Of a stretch of 64,000 nt of DNA, positions 43,807 through 53,114 are shown piece after piece (within the stretch, counting starts at the first letter, position 1; each line of letters begins with the position of its first letter). Source of the DNA: CAYUIG01 sp964444685 (GTDB lineage: Bacteria > Gemmatimonadota > Gemmatimonadetes > Longimicrobiales > RSA9); assembly GCA_964444685.1 (NCBI GenBank), contig CAYUIG010000013.1, positions 1 to 64,000 of the forward strand, read 5' to 3'. A program made the position numbers and the translations under genes. Below the pieces are notes generated by a model. It was given only the letters and a program-made list of their open reading frames with translations. It searched no databases and was not told the origin of the DNA.

Positions 43807-44240
43807 TGTCCATCCTCGTCGCGGCCCTCGCCCTCTTCGCGGGCCTCCAGGCCCCGGTGCCGGATACCGCGATGGAGCGTCAGACGCGTCAGCTCGCCGC
43901 CGAGCTGCGCTGTCCCGTGTGTCAGGGCCTCTCGCTCGCCGATTCACCCTCCGAGCTGTCGCAGGACATGCGCAACGTCATCCGCGAGCAGCTCGAGGCG
44001 GGGCGCACGCCGGAGGAAGTGAAGGAGTACTTCGTCGGCCGCTATGGCGAGTGGATCCTCATGGAGCCGCGACCCCAAGGTTTCAACCTCGCCGTGTACA
44101 TCCTGCCGGTCGCGCTGCTCGTCGGCGGGGCCGTGGTCATCGCGGTCGCGATGCGCCGCTGGTCCCGGTCGCCGACGCGGGCTGCGCCGGTCGACACAGC
44201 CGACCCCGATCTGGCCCCCTGGGAGGAGCTCACACGATGA
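43806..44240 (+). CDS. ccmH: Cytochrome c-type biogenesis protein CcmH
   Basis: A 144-residue protein. A signal/anchor segment is followed by the redox motif LRCPVCQGLSLADSPSELS, then REQLEAGRTPEEVKEYFVGRYGEWILMEP and a C-terminal membrane helix (about 97-117). It works with CcmF and CcmG on apocytochrome c. No CcmI-type TPR domain is fused or adjacent, so this system is the short CcmH version. The ATG at 43806 overlaps the ccmG stop by one base. It ends the ccm operon and overlaps the next gene by ATGA. Confidence 0.94.
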   Translation: MSILVAALALFAGLQAPVPDTAMERQTRQLAAELRCPVCQGLSLADSPSELSQDMRNVIREQLEAGRTPEEVKEYFVGRYGEWILMEPRPQGFNLAVYILPVALLVGGAVVIAVAMRRWSRSPTRAAPVDTADPDLAPWEELTR

Positions 44241-44623
44241 GCGAAGCGGCCGCTACCCGCATGGCGGACCATGAGGGAGAAGCGGATGCTCCCATCTGGT
44301 ACGCGCGCCCTGTTTTCTTCGTCTCCGACATCAATCGGTCTCTCGAATTCTACCTCGGCCAGCTCGGCTTCGTGATGAAGTGGGGTGAGGGGTGGAATGT
44401 CTGCCAGGTCGACCGGGGCGATTGCGAGATCATCCTCTGCCAGGACGCGGCCCGCCGCGACCGCAGCCGCATCTTCCTCGAGCTCAACCGCTCGGGCCTT
44501 GCCGAGCTGCTCGGAGAACTGGAAGCGCGGTCGGTGCCCAAGGAGCGGACGTGGTGGGGATACGACGTGGAGCGCATCACCGATCCGGACGGGAACGAGC
44601 TGCTGGTCTGCCTCGAATTCTAG
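44237..44623 (+). CDS. VOC/bleomycin-resistance-like family protein
   Basis: A 128-residue single-module glyoxalase-fold protein: WYARPVFFVSDINRSLEFYLGQLGFVMKW (first strand and helix), EIILCQD, RIFLELN and YDVERITDPDGNELLVCLEF (final strand). This is the shape of antibiotic-binding or small dioxygenase-like VOC proteins. The ATG at 44237 has GGGAGGAG just upstream, which decides it over earlier in-frame starts within ccmH. The substrate is unknown. It may be read through from the ccm operon, but no functional tie is evident. Confidence 0.88.
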   Translation: MSEAAATRMADHEGEADAPIWYARPVFFVSDINRSLEFYLGQLGFVMKWGEGWNVCQVDRGDCEIILCQDAARRDRSRIFLELNRSGLAELLGELEARSVPKERTWWGYDVERITDPDGNELLVCLEF

Positions 44624-44639
44624 CGTCGGGGAGTCCCTC

Positions 44640-45071
44640 ATGGCCGCGAACAAGACGAAGCCGACGGGCGCGAGTGTGGAGGCGTACATCGCGTCGCGGG
44701 GGAACGCGCAGCAGCAGGCCGACTGCGCCGAGCTGATGGCGCTGTTCGAGCGCATGACCGGGGAGCCGCCGAAGATGTGGGGCCCCAGCATTGTCGGTCA
44801 CGGTTCCATCCGGTACACGTACGAGAGCGGCCGCAGCGGTGACATGCCGCTGGCGGGTTTCGCCATCCGCGGCCGGGAGATCGTCGTCTACATGATGTGC
44901 GATACCGATGAGCAGAAGTCTCTGATTTCGCGCCTCGGTCCACATCGCATGTCGAAATCATGCCTGTACTTCAAACGGCTTTCCGACCTCGACCGGTCGG
45001 TGTTCGAGAAGCTGGTTGCCGCGGCCGTTGCGGATGTGAAGCGCAGGTATGAGCCGAACAACCGAGCGTAG
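44640..45071 (+). CDS. DUF1801 domain-containing protein (YdhG-like)
   Basis: A 143-residue cytosolic protein of the DUF1801 family (YdhG/YjhX-like, ferrochelatase-superficial fold). Seen: SVEAYIASRGNAQQQADCAELMALFERMTGEPPKMWGPSIVGHGSIRYTY in pieces, then GFAIRGREIVVYMM and SCLYFKRLSDLDRSVFEKLV. The ATG at 44640 is 17 nt after the VOC stop. Its function is unknown in any organism I know of. It overlaps the next gene by 23 nt. Confidence 0.86.
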   Translation: MAANKTKPTGASVEAYIASRGNAQQQADCAELMALFERMTGEPPKMWGPSIVGHGSIRYTYESGRSGDMPLAGFAIRGREIVVYMMCDTDEQKSLISRLGPHRMSKSCLYFKRLSDLDRSVFEKLVAAAVADVKRRYEPNNRA

Positions 45072-45744
45072 CCGGGCCGTAGCGGCGGCGCTGCCGTGGA
45101 AGCGACTCGCCGCGGAGCTGGCGGTCATCGTCGCGGGTGTGCTCATCGCGCTCGGTGCGGACTCCTGGTGGGAGGCGCGACAGGAGCGCCAGCAGGCCCG
45201 GGCCTACCTCGAGCAGCTCCTGTCCGACTTCCACGAAAACGAGCGACAGCTCGGCAACGCGATGGAGGCGGATGGACGGACGCTCGAAAAGGCGTTCGGC
45301 GTCGTCGGCCGCGCATTTCGAGGCGAGTTTCCTTCCGCCGACTCGCTGGATCTACCGACCGGATACCACTACTTCCAGCCGCTCACCGGTACTCTGACGG
45401 CGCTGGTGGAGGGCGGGGATCTGCGTCTGCTGGAAAGTGACTCGCTGCGATTCGCGCTCGTCGAATACGCGTCGCTGATCGATCAGACCGAGGCCGTGCT
45501 GCGTCATTCGGAAACACTGATCTGGAACAGCACGGAGCGGCTCGCGCTCGGTCGCGCGCGCCACTCCCGTTCGGGAACGCGCTGGGGTGCGATCGACGTC
45601 GCGGGGGTGCTCAACGATCCCGAGGTCATCAGCGCCCTCCAGGTGCAGGGAATTGCGAGTCAGGTCCGCCTCTTCAATCTCGGCCTCCTCGAAGATCCGA
45701 CCCGCCGGGTCATCACGCTGATCCAGGCGGAACTGGATCGTTGA
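45049..45744 (+). CDS. Single-pass membrane protein, DUF6090-like
   Basis: A 231-residue protein. A short basic N-terminus, one helix (about 20-40, LAAELAVIVAGVLIALGADSWW) and then a soluble helical domain that begins EARQERQQARAYLEQLLSDFHENERQL. This N-terminal pattern matches DUF6090-type proteins of unknown role. It overlaps DUF1801 by 23 nt, which points to coupled translation. Function unknown. Confidence 0.75.
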   Translation: MSRTTERSRAVAAALPWKRLAAELAVIVAGVLIALGADSWWEARQERQQARAYLEQLLSDFHENERQLGNAMEADGRTLEKAFGVVGRAFRGEFPSADSLDLPTGYHYFQPLTGTLTALVEGGDLRLLESDSLRFALVEYASLIDQTEAVLRHSETLIWNSTERLALGRARHSRSGTRWGAIDVAGVLNDPEVISALQVQGIASQVRLFNLGLLEDPTRRVITLIQAELDR

Positions 45745-45751
45745 CGTCGTC

Positions 45752-46204
45752 GTGATGCTGCGCGCTGTGGATGAGTCCGATCTTACGACGTTCTTCGAGC
45801 ATCAGCGCGACGCCGAAGCCGCTGCCATGGCCGCCTTCCCATCGCGAGAGTGGGACGCGTTTCTCTTTCACTGGCGGCACAACATCCTCGGGAATCCCGG
45901 TGCGTTGACGCGCACCGTCGTCGCGGAAGGTGACGTTGCCGGGTACGTGGGGAGTTGGGAACAGAACGGTCGGCGCCTCGTCGCATACTGGATGGGCAGG
46001 GAGTTCTGGGGGCGCGGACTGGCGTCTGCCGCAGTCGGCGAATTCCTGCGCGATCACGAACGTCACCGCCCGATCCACGCGTACGTTGCGCAGCACAACG
46101 CCGCGTCCATCCGCGTGCTCGAGAAGTGCGGCTTCGTGCGCGTTGGTGGGACGGAGCCGGGTCCGGATGGCATCGTGGAATTGCTGTACGTGCTCGAGGG
46201 TTGA
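45752..46204 (+). CDS. GNAT-family N-acetyltransferase
   Basis: A 150-residue acyl-CoA transferase of the RimJ/RimL-like group. The CoA-binding region is YWMGREFWGRGLASAAVGEFL (motif A), and motif B is HAYVAQHNAASIRVLEKCGFVRVG. The N-terminal part LRAVDESDLTTFFEHQRD is typical. The start is GTG 45752 or ATG 45755. The substrate is not predictable. It lies 7 nt after the membrane protein in a run of small same-strand genes. Confidence 0.9.
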   Translation: MMLRAVDESDLTTFFEHQRDAEAAAMAAFPSREWDAFLFHWRHNILGNPGALTRTVVAEGDVAGYVGSWEQNGRRLVAYWMGREFWGRGLASAAVGEFLRDHERHRPIHAYVAQHNAASIRVLEKCGFVRVGGTEPGPDGIVELLYVLEG

Positions 46205-46209
46205 GCCGG

Positions 46210-46551
46210 ATGGCGATCGTCACGTTGGAGATCGAAGCGTACAGGGAGCGTCGCGGGCACGATCCGTCGGCCCTCGAGTCACTGCATGGTGACATGCCCA
46301 CGGGCATCATCGGCGTCGAGCGGTTCCATTACGAGCGCGCCGGTGACGCCTACAACCTGTTCTTCATCCGCCCGCCGATTCAGCTCGATGCAATGGAAGT
46401 GGTGATGTTCAACCCGCGGGATGAACACCGATTCACATCGCACCTGCTGGACATCCTTCGATACGATGGTGAGGGACTGGACTTGCGGCGCGGCGACCGG
46501 CGCCGCACGCCGCTCGCGCACCCCCACTGGATTGCCATCCTGTTCGATTGA
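46210..46551 (+). CDS. Small protein of unknown function
   Basis: A 113-residue soluble protein that I do not recognise. It has no signal peptide or membrane segment. Visible features are a DMPTGIIGVERFHYERAGDAYNLFFIRP-like stretch broken by acidic residues and a C-terminal HPHWIAILFD. The ATG at 46210 is likely; a TTG at 46201 overlapping the GNAT stop is also in frame. It is the last plus-strand gene before the convergent kinase block. Confidence 0.6.
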   Translation: MAIVTLEIEAYRERRGHDPSALESLHGDMPTGIIGVERFHYERAGDAYNLFFIRPPIQLDAMEVVMFNPRDEHRFTSHLLDILRYDGEGLDLRRGDRRRTPLAHPHWIAILFD

Positions 46552-46571
46552 TTGCGTGCGCGTGGCTGCGG

Positions 46572-49454
46572 CTATCGCGTCCCGACCGGACCGAGATATT
46601 GGTCGAACCAGTCGAGGATTTCACCGATCAGGTCGGGGCGTGTCACGAGATTGCGGTGGCCACCGTCGTAGAGTACGTGGCGCTTGTCGGGCTCTGGTGT
46701 GCCGAGCGCCTCGAACAACGGCCGCTGATTGGTTTCGAGCGGAAAATTGAAGTCGTAGCGGCCGTTCACCATCAGCACTGGTGCTCGCACCCGCGGAGCG
46801 AAGTGCCAGGAGTTCGCTTCCGGTCGGGCGGTCGGGTAAAACCCTCCTGAAGAGAGTACACCGGCTCTGATACGCGGATAGATGGCCAGCATGCGGACAG
46901 CGGCGACGGCCCCCCTGCTTATACCATAGAGGCCGATACGCTGGCCGTCGATGTCATCTCTGGTGTCGAGATACTCGAGCGTGCGGCCGACATCGGCCGT
47001 CCACTGCAGTGCGCGGTCGCGGAACTGGCTCGGCGACGCAACGGTGGACGGTCCTCGCTCGAGCGTGCCGCTCAACGCCGGAATGACTACGGCACGTCCC
47101 GACCGGACGATGAACTCGAACGGATAATCGAAATCTTCGACGCGCCTGATCACGTCCATTATGGTGGCACCGCCGAGCACGACGACGACCTGGTAGGGTG
47201 GGGTAGCGTCCTTCGGCAGGAAGACATGGGCAAGGACGCGCTCGTCGCCGTAGGCGGCGCGGAACGACACCGTTTCTCGCCTCCAGTATGGCGAATCGTC
47301 GACGCTGACCTCAGGCCTCGTGTCGAGCGGCAGCGTCTCGTAGCGATGGAGGCGCTCGAACACCGCGTACTCCGCGTCGCTCACCGGCTCCGGCAGCGTC
47401 TGGACGATGCGCGGCACCGGATCGAAGACTCCGGGCGGCGGCGCGTCCACGCGCCTGATCGTCCGGAATCCGATTGTGCTCTCGCGCGACAGCTGCGTCC
47501 GCGCGTCATAGTCGGAGAACGCGTACGCCGGCTCGTCCCACGCGCCGCCGAGCACATAACGCTCGTGTCCGACCGCCGTGCTGGTCCACTCCTTGACGTT
47601 GCCCGCCATGTCGAAGCTGCCGTACGGCGACATGCCGCGCCGCGATCCTGCGGCCACCGGTCCCTGGCCATCGAAGTTACTGCGCAGGACGATGTTGGCG
47701 TTGATCGAGATGCCGGCCGCGTGGCGCCATTCGTGCAGGGTTGGCAGGCTCTCACCGGCGAATGCCGCGTACGCCGCCGCTTCGTACCAGCTCACTCCGG
47801 TGACTGGCAGATTGTCCTCGCCGGCCGGAAACGCGCTCAGCTCCCATGACGCGGGTCCCGGCCGACCGGTCCTGTCGCGGAACAGCGCAGCAGCGTCCTG
47901 GAACGACAGCGTGCGACCATCGCTCACGATCGGTTCGGTCCAGTATTGCTCGTCCTGATAACCGCCGGCGTCCACGAACCGCTTGTACTCGGCGTTCGTC
48001 ACCTCGTAGCGCCCGAGCCAGAAGCCCGGCAGCGAGAAGGTGGCCGTTGGATCGGACGTCGGCGGCACCCATACCATGCCGGCGGGCACGTCGGATTCCA
48101 GTGGCAGCTCGACCGTAAAGGTGTGCTCGTGGGAAAGGATCGCGTCCGTCGTGGCACGGCCGGGCATGGTGGCGCGGATGCGGTAGTAGCCCCAGCTCGG
48201 AATCTGCGGAATCACCAGCGGCGTGGTGCCGAGCAGGGTCCACTCGGAGAGATCATCACCCGGAACGGCCGAGTAGTCGGCGATGTAGATCGTCGCACCG
48301 GTCGGCGAGGACTCGACTTCGACCGACCGCGTGGCGACGCCCTCGGAAACCTCGATCAGTGCGCGCGAGGCTGGCGCGTACCGCTCAGCCTGCTGGAACA
48401 GTTCGAGCGCGGCGAGTCCGCGATCCTCCTCGATGAGGCGAGCTATCTCGGGCACCGCAATTTCGTCCACCCACGTCGCCCGTGACGCGGCCCTATAGCG
48501 ACTCCAGCCGAGAAAGGCGGCGCCCGCGATGAGCACAGCGACACACGCGGCTGCGACGTACCACGCTCTCCTCGCGGTCGCCCTCGTGGGCCGCACGGGC
48601 GCCAGCGCCTCCAGGAGCTCGGCGCCGGACGCGAACCGATCCGCAGGCGACTTCCTGAGACAGCGTGTGACGATCGTGATGAGGTCACGAGGAATGGCGC
48701 GACGGCCGCCCGACGTCAGCGGCGCGGGTGTAGACTGAAGGACGGCGGCCATCGTCTCCAGGTCCGTTGCACCAGCAAAGGGCCGATGGCCGGACAACAT
48801 CTCATAGAAAATTGCGCCCGCCGAGAAGATGTCGGACCGCGCGTCCAGCGGTTGGGCCGAGACCTGTTCGGGTGACATGTAGGCAGGTGTGCCGAGCACC
48901 TCCCCGCGTCGGGTCAGCGACGACACCGGTGGTTCCGTCGCAGCGTCCGGATCGATCCGAACGATCTCCTTGGCAAGCCCGAAGTCGAGCACCTTGGCGC
49001 CGAACGGCGTCACCATGATGTTGCCGGGCTTCAGGTCACGATGCACGATGTCGTGCGCGTGGGCGGCAGCGAGCGCAGACGCGATCTCGGTGATGAGTCT
49101 GCGCACTTCTTCAATGGGCAGCTCGCGTTGCGCGAGTACCCTGTCGAGGGTTTCACCTTCGACGTGCTCCATGACCAGGTAGGCGAGCCCGTCGTGTTCG
49201 GCGATGTCGTACAGCGCGCACACATGAGGGTGGCTGAGCGATGAGATGGTGCGCGCCTCGCGTTCGAACCGCTGCCGGAACTCCGGATCAGCAGCGAACT
49301 CGGGCCGTACGAACTTGATCGCGACGGCACGGCCGAGCCGGCTGTCGCGCGCGCGGAAGACCTGCCCCATACCGCCGTGCCCGAGTTCCGCTTCGAGCTG
49401 GTACGGGCCGACGTGATCGCCGGGGCCGGGGTTCTGTCTCGGAGGCTGGGTCAT
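46572..49454 (-). CDS. Serine/threonine protein kinase fused to FGE-like and alpha/beta-hydrolase domains
   Basis: A 960-residue membrane protein. Residues about 18-285 are a Hanks-type kinase: GHGGMGQVF, K47, HRDLKPGN (139-145) and DFG (157-159). One helix (about 299-317) places the rest outside. A PEGA-like beta segment (about 375-450) precedes an FGE-sulfatase/SUMF1-like domain (about 455-668) with FWLGRYEVTNAEYKRFV, VSWYEAAAYAAF and GNVKEW but no cysteine at all. An alpha/beta hydrolase (about 725-955) follows with GISRG (S846), D901 and H933 as a plausible triad. Inside sensing would thus be tied to an extracytoplasmic hydrolase. It is the first of three kinase genes here. Confidence 0.92.
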   Translation of the reverse strand: MTQPPRQNPGPGDHVGPYQLEAELGHGGMGQVFRARDSRLGRAVAIKFVRPEFAADPEFRQRFEREARTISSLSHPHVCALYDIAEHDGLAYLVMEHVEGETLDRVLAQRELPIEEVRRLITEIASALAAAHAHDIVHRDLKPGNIMVTPFGAKVLDFGLAKEIVRIDPDAATEPPVSSLTRRGEVLGTPAYMSPEQVSAQPLDARSDIFSAGAIFYEMLSGHRPFAGATDLETMAAVLQSTPAPLTSGGRRAIPRDLITIVTRCLRKSPADRFASGAELLEALAPVRPTRATARRAWYVAAACVAVLIAGAAFLGWSRYRAASRATWVDEIAVPEIARLIEEDRGLAALELFQQAERYAPASRALIEVSEGVATRSVEVESSPTGATIYIADYSAVPGDDLSEWTLLGTTPLVIPQIPSWGYYRIRATMPGRATTDAILSHEHTFTVELPLESDVPAGMVWVPPTSDPTATFSLPGFWLGRYEVTNAEYKRFVDAGGYQDEQYWTEPIVSDGRTLSFQDAAALFRDRTGRPGPASWELSAFPAGEDNLPVTGVSWYEAAAYAAFAGESLPTLHEWRHAAGISINANIVLRSNFDGQGPVAAGSRRGMSPYGSFDMAGNVKEWTSTAVGHERYVLGGAWDEPAYAFSDYDARTQLSRESTIGFRTIRRVDAPPPGVFDPVPRIVQTLPEPVSDAEYAVFERLHRYETLPLDTRPEVSVDDSPYWRRETVSFRAAYGDERVLAHVFLPKDATPPYQVVVVLGGATIMDVIRRVEDFDYPFEFIVRSGRAVVIPALSGTLERGPSTVASPSQFRDRALQWTADVGRTLEYLDTRDDIDGQRIGLYGISRGAVAAVRMLAIYPRIRAGVLSSGGFYPTARPEANSWHFAPRVRAPVLMVNGRYDFNFPLETNQRPLFEALGTPEPDKRHVLYDGGHRNLVTRPDLIGEILDWFDQYLGPVGTR

Positions 49455-49510
49455 TAGGAGTGTGGACGGTGTCGTGCCACGTCACCAGCGTCTCCATGCT
49501 GCGTTCCAAC

Positions 49511-52501
49511 CTACGCAATGGCCGGACTGCAAACCAGACGTGCGAGCGCCACGGCATCCGCGAGCGAGAGCGCGCGGCCGCTGGCGAACGCGTCGGCCGC
49601 GGCTGATTTGCCGATCAGCTCCTCAGCCACCGCGCGGGCATCGGGCAGCCTGCAGGCGACGGGGCGCATCCCGCCACCCAACCCGGCGCGCAGCGCGGTG
49701 GCCGCTCCTGCCAGCCGCACGGCCGTGTCGGGTGCCCGCCCGGCTGTGAGTGCTGCGATCCAGTCGATGGCCATCACGGTGAGAGCGACATTGTCATGGG
49801 CGTGCAGCTCATTCATGGCGGCCAGCGAGTCGGCGATGGCCTGATCGACGCGCCCTTCCTGGAAGGTGATGGAGGCGAGAGCCAGCTCCTTGTGGGCGGC
49901 TTCGATGTCGTCGCCGACCTCACGGGCAATGGCAATGGATGTTTCCCAGAGCGGGCGCGCGGCCGCCAGGTCGCCATCCATCCAGCGAGCGAAGCCCACG
50001 GCCATCGTGGCCATGCCGACCTGCTCGTGTGCATCGATGGCCTCGAACATGTCGAGGGCCTCGCGGGCAAGGCGTTCACCCGTATCGGTGTCTCCGCTCC
50101 AGATGGCGCTCTGGCCGATGGCCAGAAGCGTGTCCGCGGTCTGGGCGCGGTCACCGAGTTCGCGGAACAGGGCGAGCGCATCATTGTAGCGCGCGATCGC
50201 AGTGTCATAGTCAGCCTGCCAGTAGGCAAGATCTGCCAGCGCGGCGAGGCCTTGTGCGCGGGACGCGATGGCGACGTCCGGGCGTGCGAGCAATTCGACC
50301 AGCCAGCGTCGCCCCTCCTGAAGCCGACCGGCGGCCTGCCAGTAGCGCCACAGCCGTGACGCCATGGAAAGGCCGGCATTGGCGTCGTGACTGAGTGCGA
50401 AGCCGAGTGCAGCGCGCAGGTTCGAGTCCTCCCGGGCGAGTGATCGGAGCGCCTCGCCGGAATCGGGGCGGCGCAGGTGTGGCTCGCATTCCTCTGCGAA
50501 ATGGGCGAAGGCCTCGAGGTGATGCGCGCGCACGGCACGGTCCTCGTCGCATCGTTCGAGCTGTTCGGCGGCGAACTCGCGGATCGACTCGAGCATGTGC
50601 CAGCGGTCCTCACCGCCACGGTGCTCATGCACGAGCAGGCTCTTGTCCGCGAGGGACCAGAGGCCGGCCGCGATGTCGAGTACGGGCGGCGCCGCCGCGA
50701 CGCGATCCGCGAAAGGGATGCTGAAGCTGCCCGCGAACGTGGAAATGCGTCGGAACAGTGCACGGTCCGCGTCGTCGAGGAGATCGTGGCTCCACGATAT
50801 GACGTCGCGCATTGCGCGATGCCGGCGCGCGACGTCGCCGGTCGAGTCGGCGAGCCGGTGGCGGTCGGACCGCAGCTGCCGAACCAGCGCGGTGGGCGCA
50901 TACAGCCGGGTACGGGCTGCAGCGAGTTCGATGGCGAGCGGCAGGCCATCGAGCTGCACGACGAGTTCCGCGATGGCGCGGAGATCTGCAGCGTCGAAGA
51001 CGGCTTCGGGATTGGCGCGCACGGCGCGGCTGGCGAACAGGGCTACCGCATCGTTGTCGAGCAGCGCATCGGTGGGTCCGTCCATCGACGGAAGCGGCAG
51101 TGGCGGCACATGGAACGCGACCTCGTCCGGCAGGAGGCCGGCCACCCGGCTGGTGAGCAGAAGCTTGAGACCCTGTGCGCGTTCGAGGAGGAGCGCGAGT
51201 TCGGCCGTGGCCGCCGTCAGATGTTCGAGGTTGTCCAGCAGAAGCAGCACGTCCCGTCCCTCGAGCTCGCGCGCCAGGGTCGTCAGCAGCGGCTCGTTTC
51301 CGGCCTCGACGATCCCGAGTACACCGGCGATGGTGGACGTGACGAGAGCGGGATCGCGTACGGCGGCGAGTGGCACGAAGTGCGCGCCGTCGCGGAATCC
51401 GGCTGCGCCAGCCGCAGCGACGCGCACGGCGAGACGGCTCTTGCCTACGCCGCCAGGTCCGCAGAGCGTGACGACGCGGTGCCTGCCGAGCAGCGCGGTG
51501 ACATGCTCGATCTCGGCATCGCGGCCAATGAAGTCGGTGGCTTCCACCGGCAGGCTGTGCGTGAATCGCGCCGCCGGGTCACGGGACGCGACACCGGCGA
51601 TGGCAGGATCGTCAGCCGTTGGTGTCGTCCAGCGAGGGTCCGGCGGAGCGGCATCCACGAGTGACGTGAGTGCAGCGGCCATGGCCGACGCGGATTGAAA
51701 TCGCTGCGCTGGTTCCCGGTCACACGCTTGCAGGAACCATTCGTCGAAGCCTGGCGGTACGGGAGCGAGTGTACTCGGCAGCGGGATGGGGTCGGCGCAG
51801 ATCGCAACCAGCAAATTAAGGAAGTTGTCTCCACGGAACGGCTGGACTCCCGTCATGCATTCGCACGCGATGACGCCCAGGGACCACAGATCGCTTCGTG
51901 CGCCGACGGCGCGCCCGCCATTGATGTGCTCCGGGCTCATGTAGTTCGGCGTGCCGAGGATCGCCCCGGTCTGCGTCAGGGTCTCGCCCTTGGCAAGTGG
52001 ATCGTGCCGCTTCGCGATGCCGAAATCGAGCAGCTTCGCTACCGGCCCGGCAGCCGAGGGAACGAGGAAGATGTTGTCCGGTTTGAGATCACGGTGCGTG
52101 ATGCCGACGTCGTGCGCGGCCGTGAGGCCGGCGGCGACGTGGCTCACGATGAGCGCTACGTCGCGGGCCGGAAGCCGGCCGATGCGCAGACGGCTGGCAA
52201 GACTCGCCCCCTCGAGCAGCTCCATCGCGAGATAGGGGACACCGAGATGGATACCGTGATCGAGGACACCGACGATGTTGGGATGCCGGATCTGCGTGAG
52301 CGTCTCGGCCTCGCGCGCAAAGCGCGCAACGATCGACGCCTGCTCGTTCTCCGCCGCGCGGATCAGCTTCAGCGCGATGTCGACCCCACTGCCGAGATCG
52401 CGCGCGCGCCACACCGACCCCATGCCGCCCTGGCCGATCAGCGCCAGCAGGCGGAACCGTTCCGCAACGATCTGACCCGGAGCGAACCCGGATCGGGTCA
52501 C
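49511..52501 (-). CDS. Serine/threonine protein kinase with NB-ARC-like ATPase and TPR sensor region
   Basis: A 996-residue soluble protein. The Hanks-type kinase spans about 15-280: GQGGMGSVW, K45, HRDLKPDN (136-143), DFG (159-161) and GTPNYMSPEHI. A STAND-type ATPase follows (about 318-640): FIGRDAEIEHV, Walker A GPGGVGKS (348-355), Walker B VLLLLDN and the arginine-finger-like LLTSR. About 690-960 are TPR-like helical repeats (ALADLAYWQADYDTAIARYNDALALFRELGD). No membrane helix is seen. This is the kinase-AfsR/MalT-like layout used in large signal-transduction ATPases. No DNA-binding domain is present, so output is presumably phosphorylation. Confidence 0.93.
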   Translation of the reverse strand: MTRSGFAPGQIVAERFRLLALIGQGGMGSVWRARDLGSGVDIALKLIRAAENEQASIVARFAREAETLTQIRHPNIVGVLDHGIHLGVPYLAMELLEGASLASRLRIGRLPARDVALIVSHVAAGLTAAHDVGITHRDLKPDNIFLVPSAAGPVAKLLDFGIAKRHDPLAKGETLTQTGAILGTPNYMSPEHINGGRAVGARSDLWSLGVIACECMTGVQPFRGDNFLNLLVAICADPIPLPSTLAPVPPGFDEWFLQACDREPAQRFQSASAMAAALTSLVDAAPPDPRWTTPTADDPAIAGVASRDPAARFTHSLPVEATDFIGRDAEIEHVTALLGRHRVVTLCGPGGVGKSRLAVRVAAAGAAGFRDGAHFVPLAAVRDPALVTSTIAGVLGIVEAGNEPLLTTLARELEGRDVLLLLDNLEHLTAATAELALLLERAQGLKLLLTSRVAGLLPDEVAFHVPPLPLPSMDGPTDALLDNDAVALFASRAVRANPEAVFDAADLRAIAELVVQLDGLPLAIELAAARTRLYAPTALVRQLRSDRHRLADSTGDVARRHRAMRDVISWSHDLLDDADRALFRRISTFAGSFSIPFADRVAAAPPVLDIAAGLWSLADKSLLVHEHRGGEDRWHMLESIREFAAEQLERCDEDRAVRAHHLEAFAHFAEECEPHLRRPDSGEALRSLAREDSNLRAALGFALSHDANAGLSMASRLWRYWQAAGRLQEGRRWLVELLARPDVAIASRAQGLAALADLAYWQADYDTAIARYNDALALFRELGDRAQTADTLLAIGQSAIWSGDTDTGERLAREALDMFEAIDAHEQVGMATMAVGFARWMDGDLAAARPLWETSIAIAREVGDDIEAAHKELALASITFQEGRVDQAIADSLAAMNELHAHDNVALTVMAIDWIAALTAGRAPDTAVRLAGAATALRAGLGGGMRPVACRLPDARAVAEELIGKSAAADAFASGRALSLADAVALARLVCSPAIA

Positions 52502-52537
52502 GATTCCCTCTGCCTTCGAATCGTTGCGTGCTCGAAC

Positions 52538-52969
52538 TCAACCGGTCAGCCGGGCGACCGCCTGCATCCGGAAGAACGCGAGCGGCTGCTCGACCGGCGG
52601 CGTTCCCGGGTGCTCAGGGATCTGACGGAACTCGATGTAGACGATTCCGTTCTGCAATGCGCCGGTACCGTGGGCCAGGCCACGCGAGACCACCATGCCG
52701 TTTTCGAGATGGCCGTCGAGTTCTCCCAGCCATGAGCCACGCCCGTCGGACAGCGAAAGCTCGAATTCCCCCGTCAGCCGGCCGGAGCCGTCGGCTGCGA
52801 TGTCCAGGTCAACGACGACGCGGTTCGTACCATCGAGGTCCGCTTTCGCGGATTCGACGCGGTCCGTGAAGACCCGGCCACGAATGTGGACACACCCGTC
52901 CTCAGCCGTCTCGGACCCGGGCTCGATGCGGAAGGTCGTTGCATGCGCTGTAACACTGCTGATGGACAT
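52538..52969 (-). CDS. Protein of unknown function
   Basis: A 143-residue protein that I do not recognise. It is rich in beta-strand patterns (VHIRGRVFTDRVESAKADLDGTNRVVVDLDIAADGSG and GELDGHLENGMVV in pieces) with no signal peptide or membrane segment, so it may be a small beta-barrel or lipocalin-like protein. An ATG at 52969 starts it; AGGAGG lies 12 nt upstream, a longer gap than usual. An earlier in-frame ATG at 53035 would add 22 residues. It sits between two kinase genes on the same strand and could be a partner of either. Confidence 0.6.
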   Translation of the reverse strand: MSISSVTAHATTFRIEPGSETAEDGCVHIRGRVFTDRVESAKADLDGTNRVVVDLDIAADGSGRLTGEFELSLSDGRGSWLGELDGHLENGMVVSRGLAHGTGALQNGIVYIEFRQIPEHPGTPPVEQPLAFFRMQAVARLTG

Positions 52970-53114
52970 CGGTCCGCACGCCTCCTGCCGGGCGGCACGT
53001 GCACGCGACTCGACTCCCGGCATCGTCGCAGCCACGTACGGAAGATGGTCCGGGCGGCGCAGACAGCCGTCAAACAGTGCGCAAGCGAAAGCTCTTACGA
53101 TGCTTGCCGGGCGA

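Noticed and set aside
43667..44236. Upstream extension of the VOC gene
   Set aside because: It overlaps ccmG and ccmH in another frame, and a good ribosome site stands before 44237.
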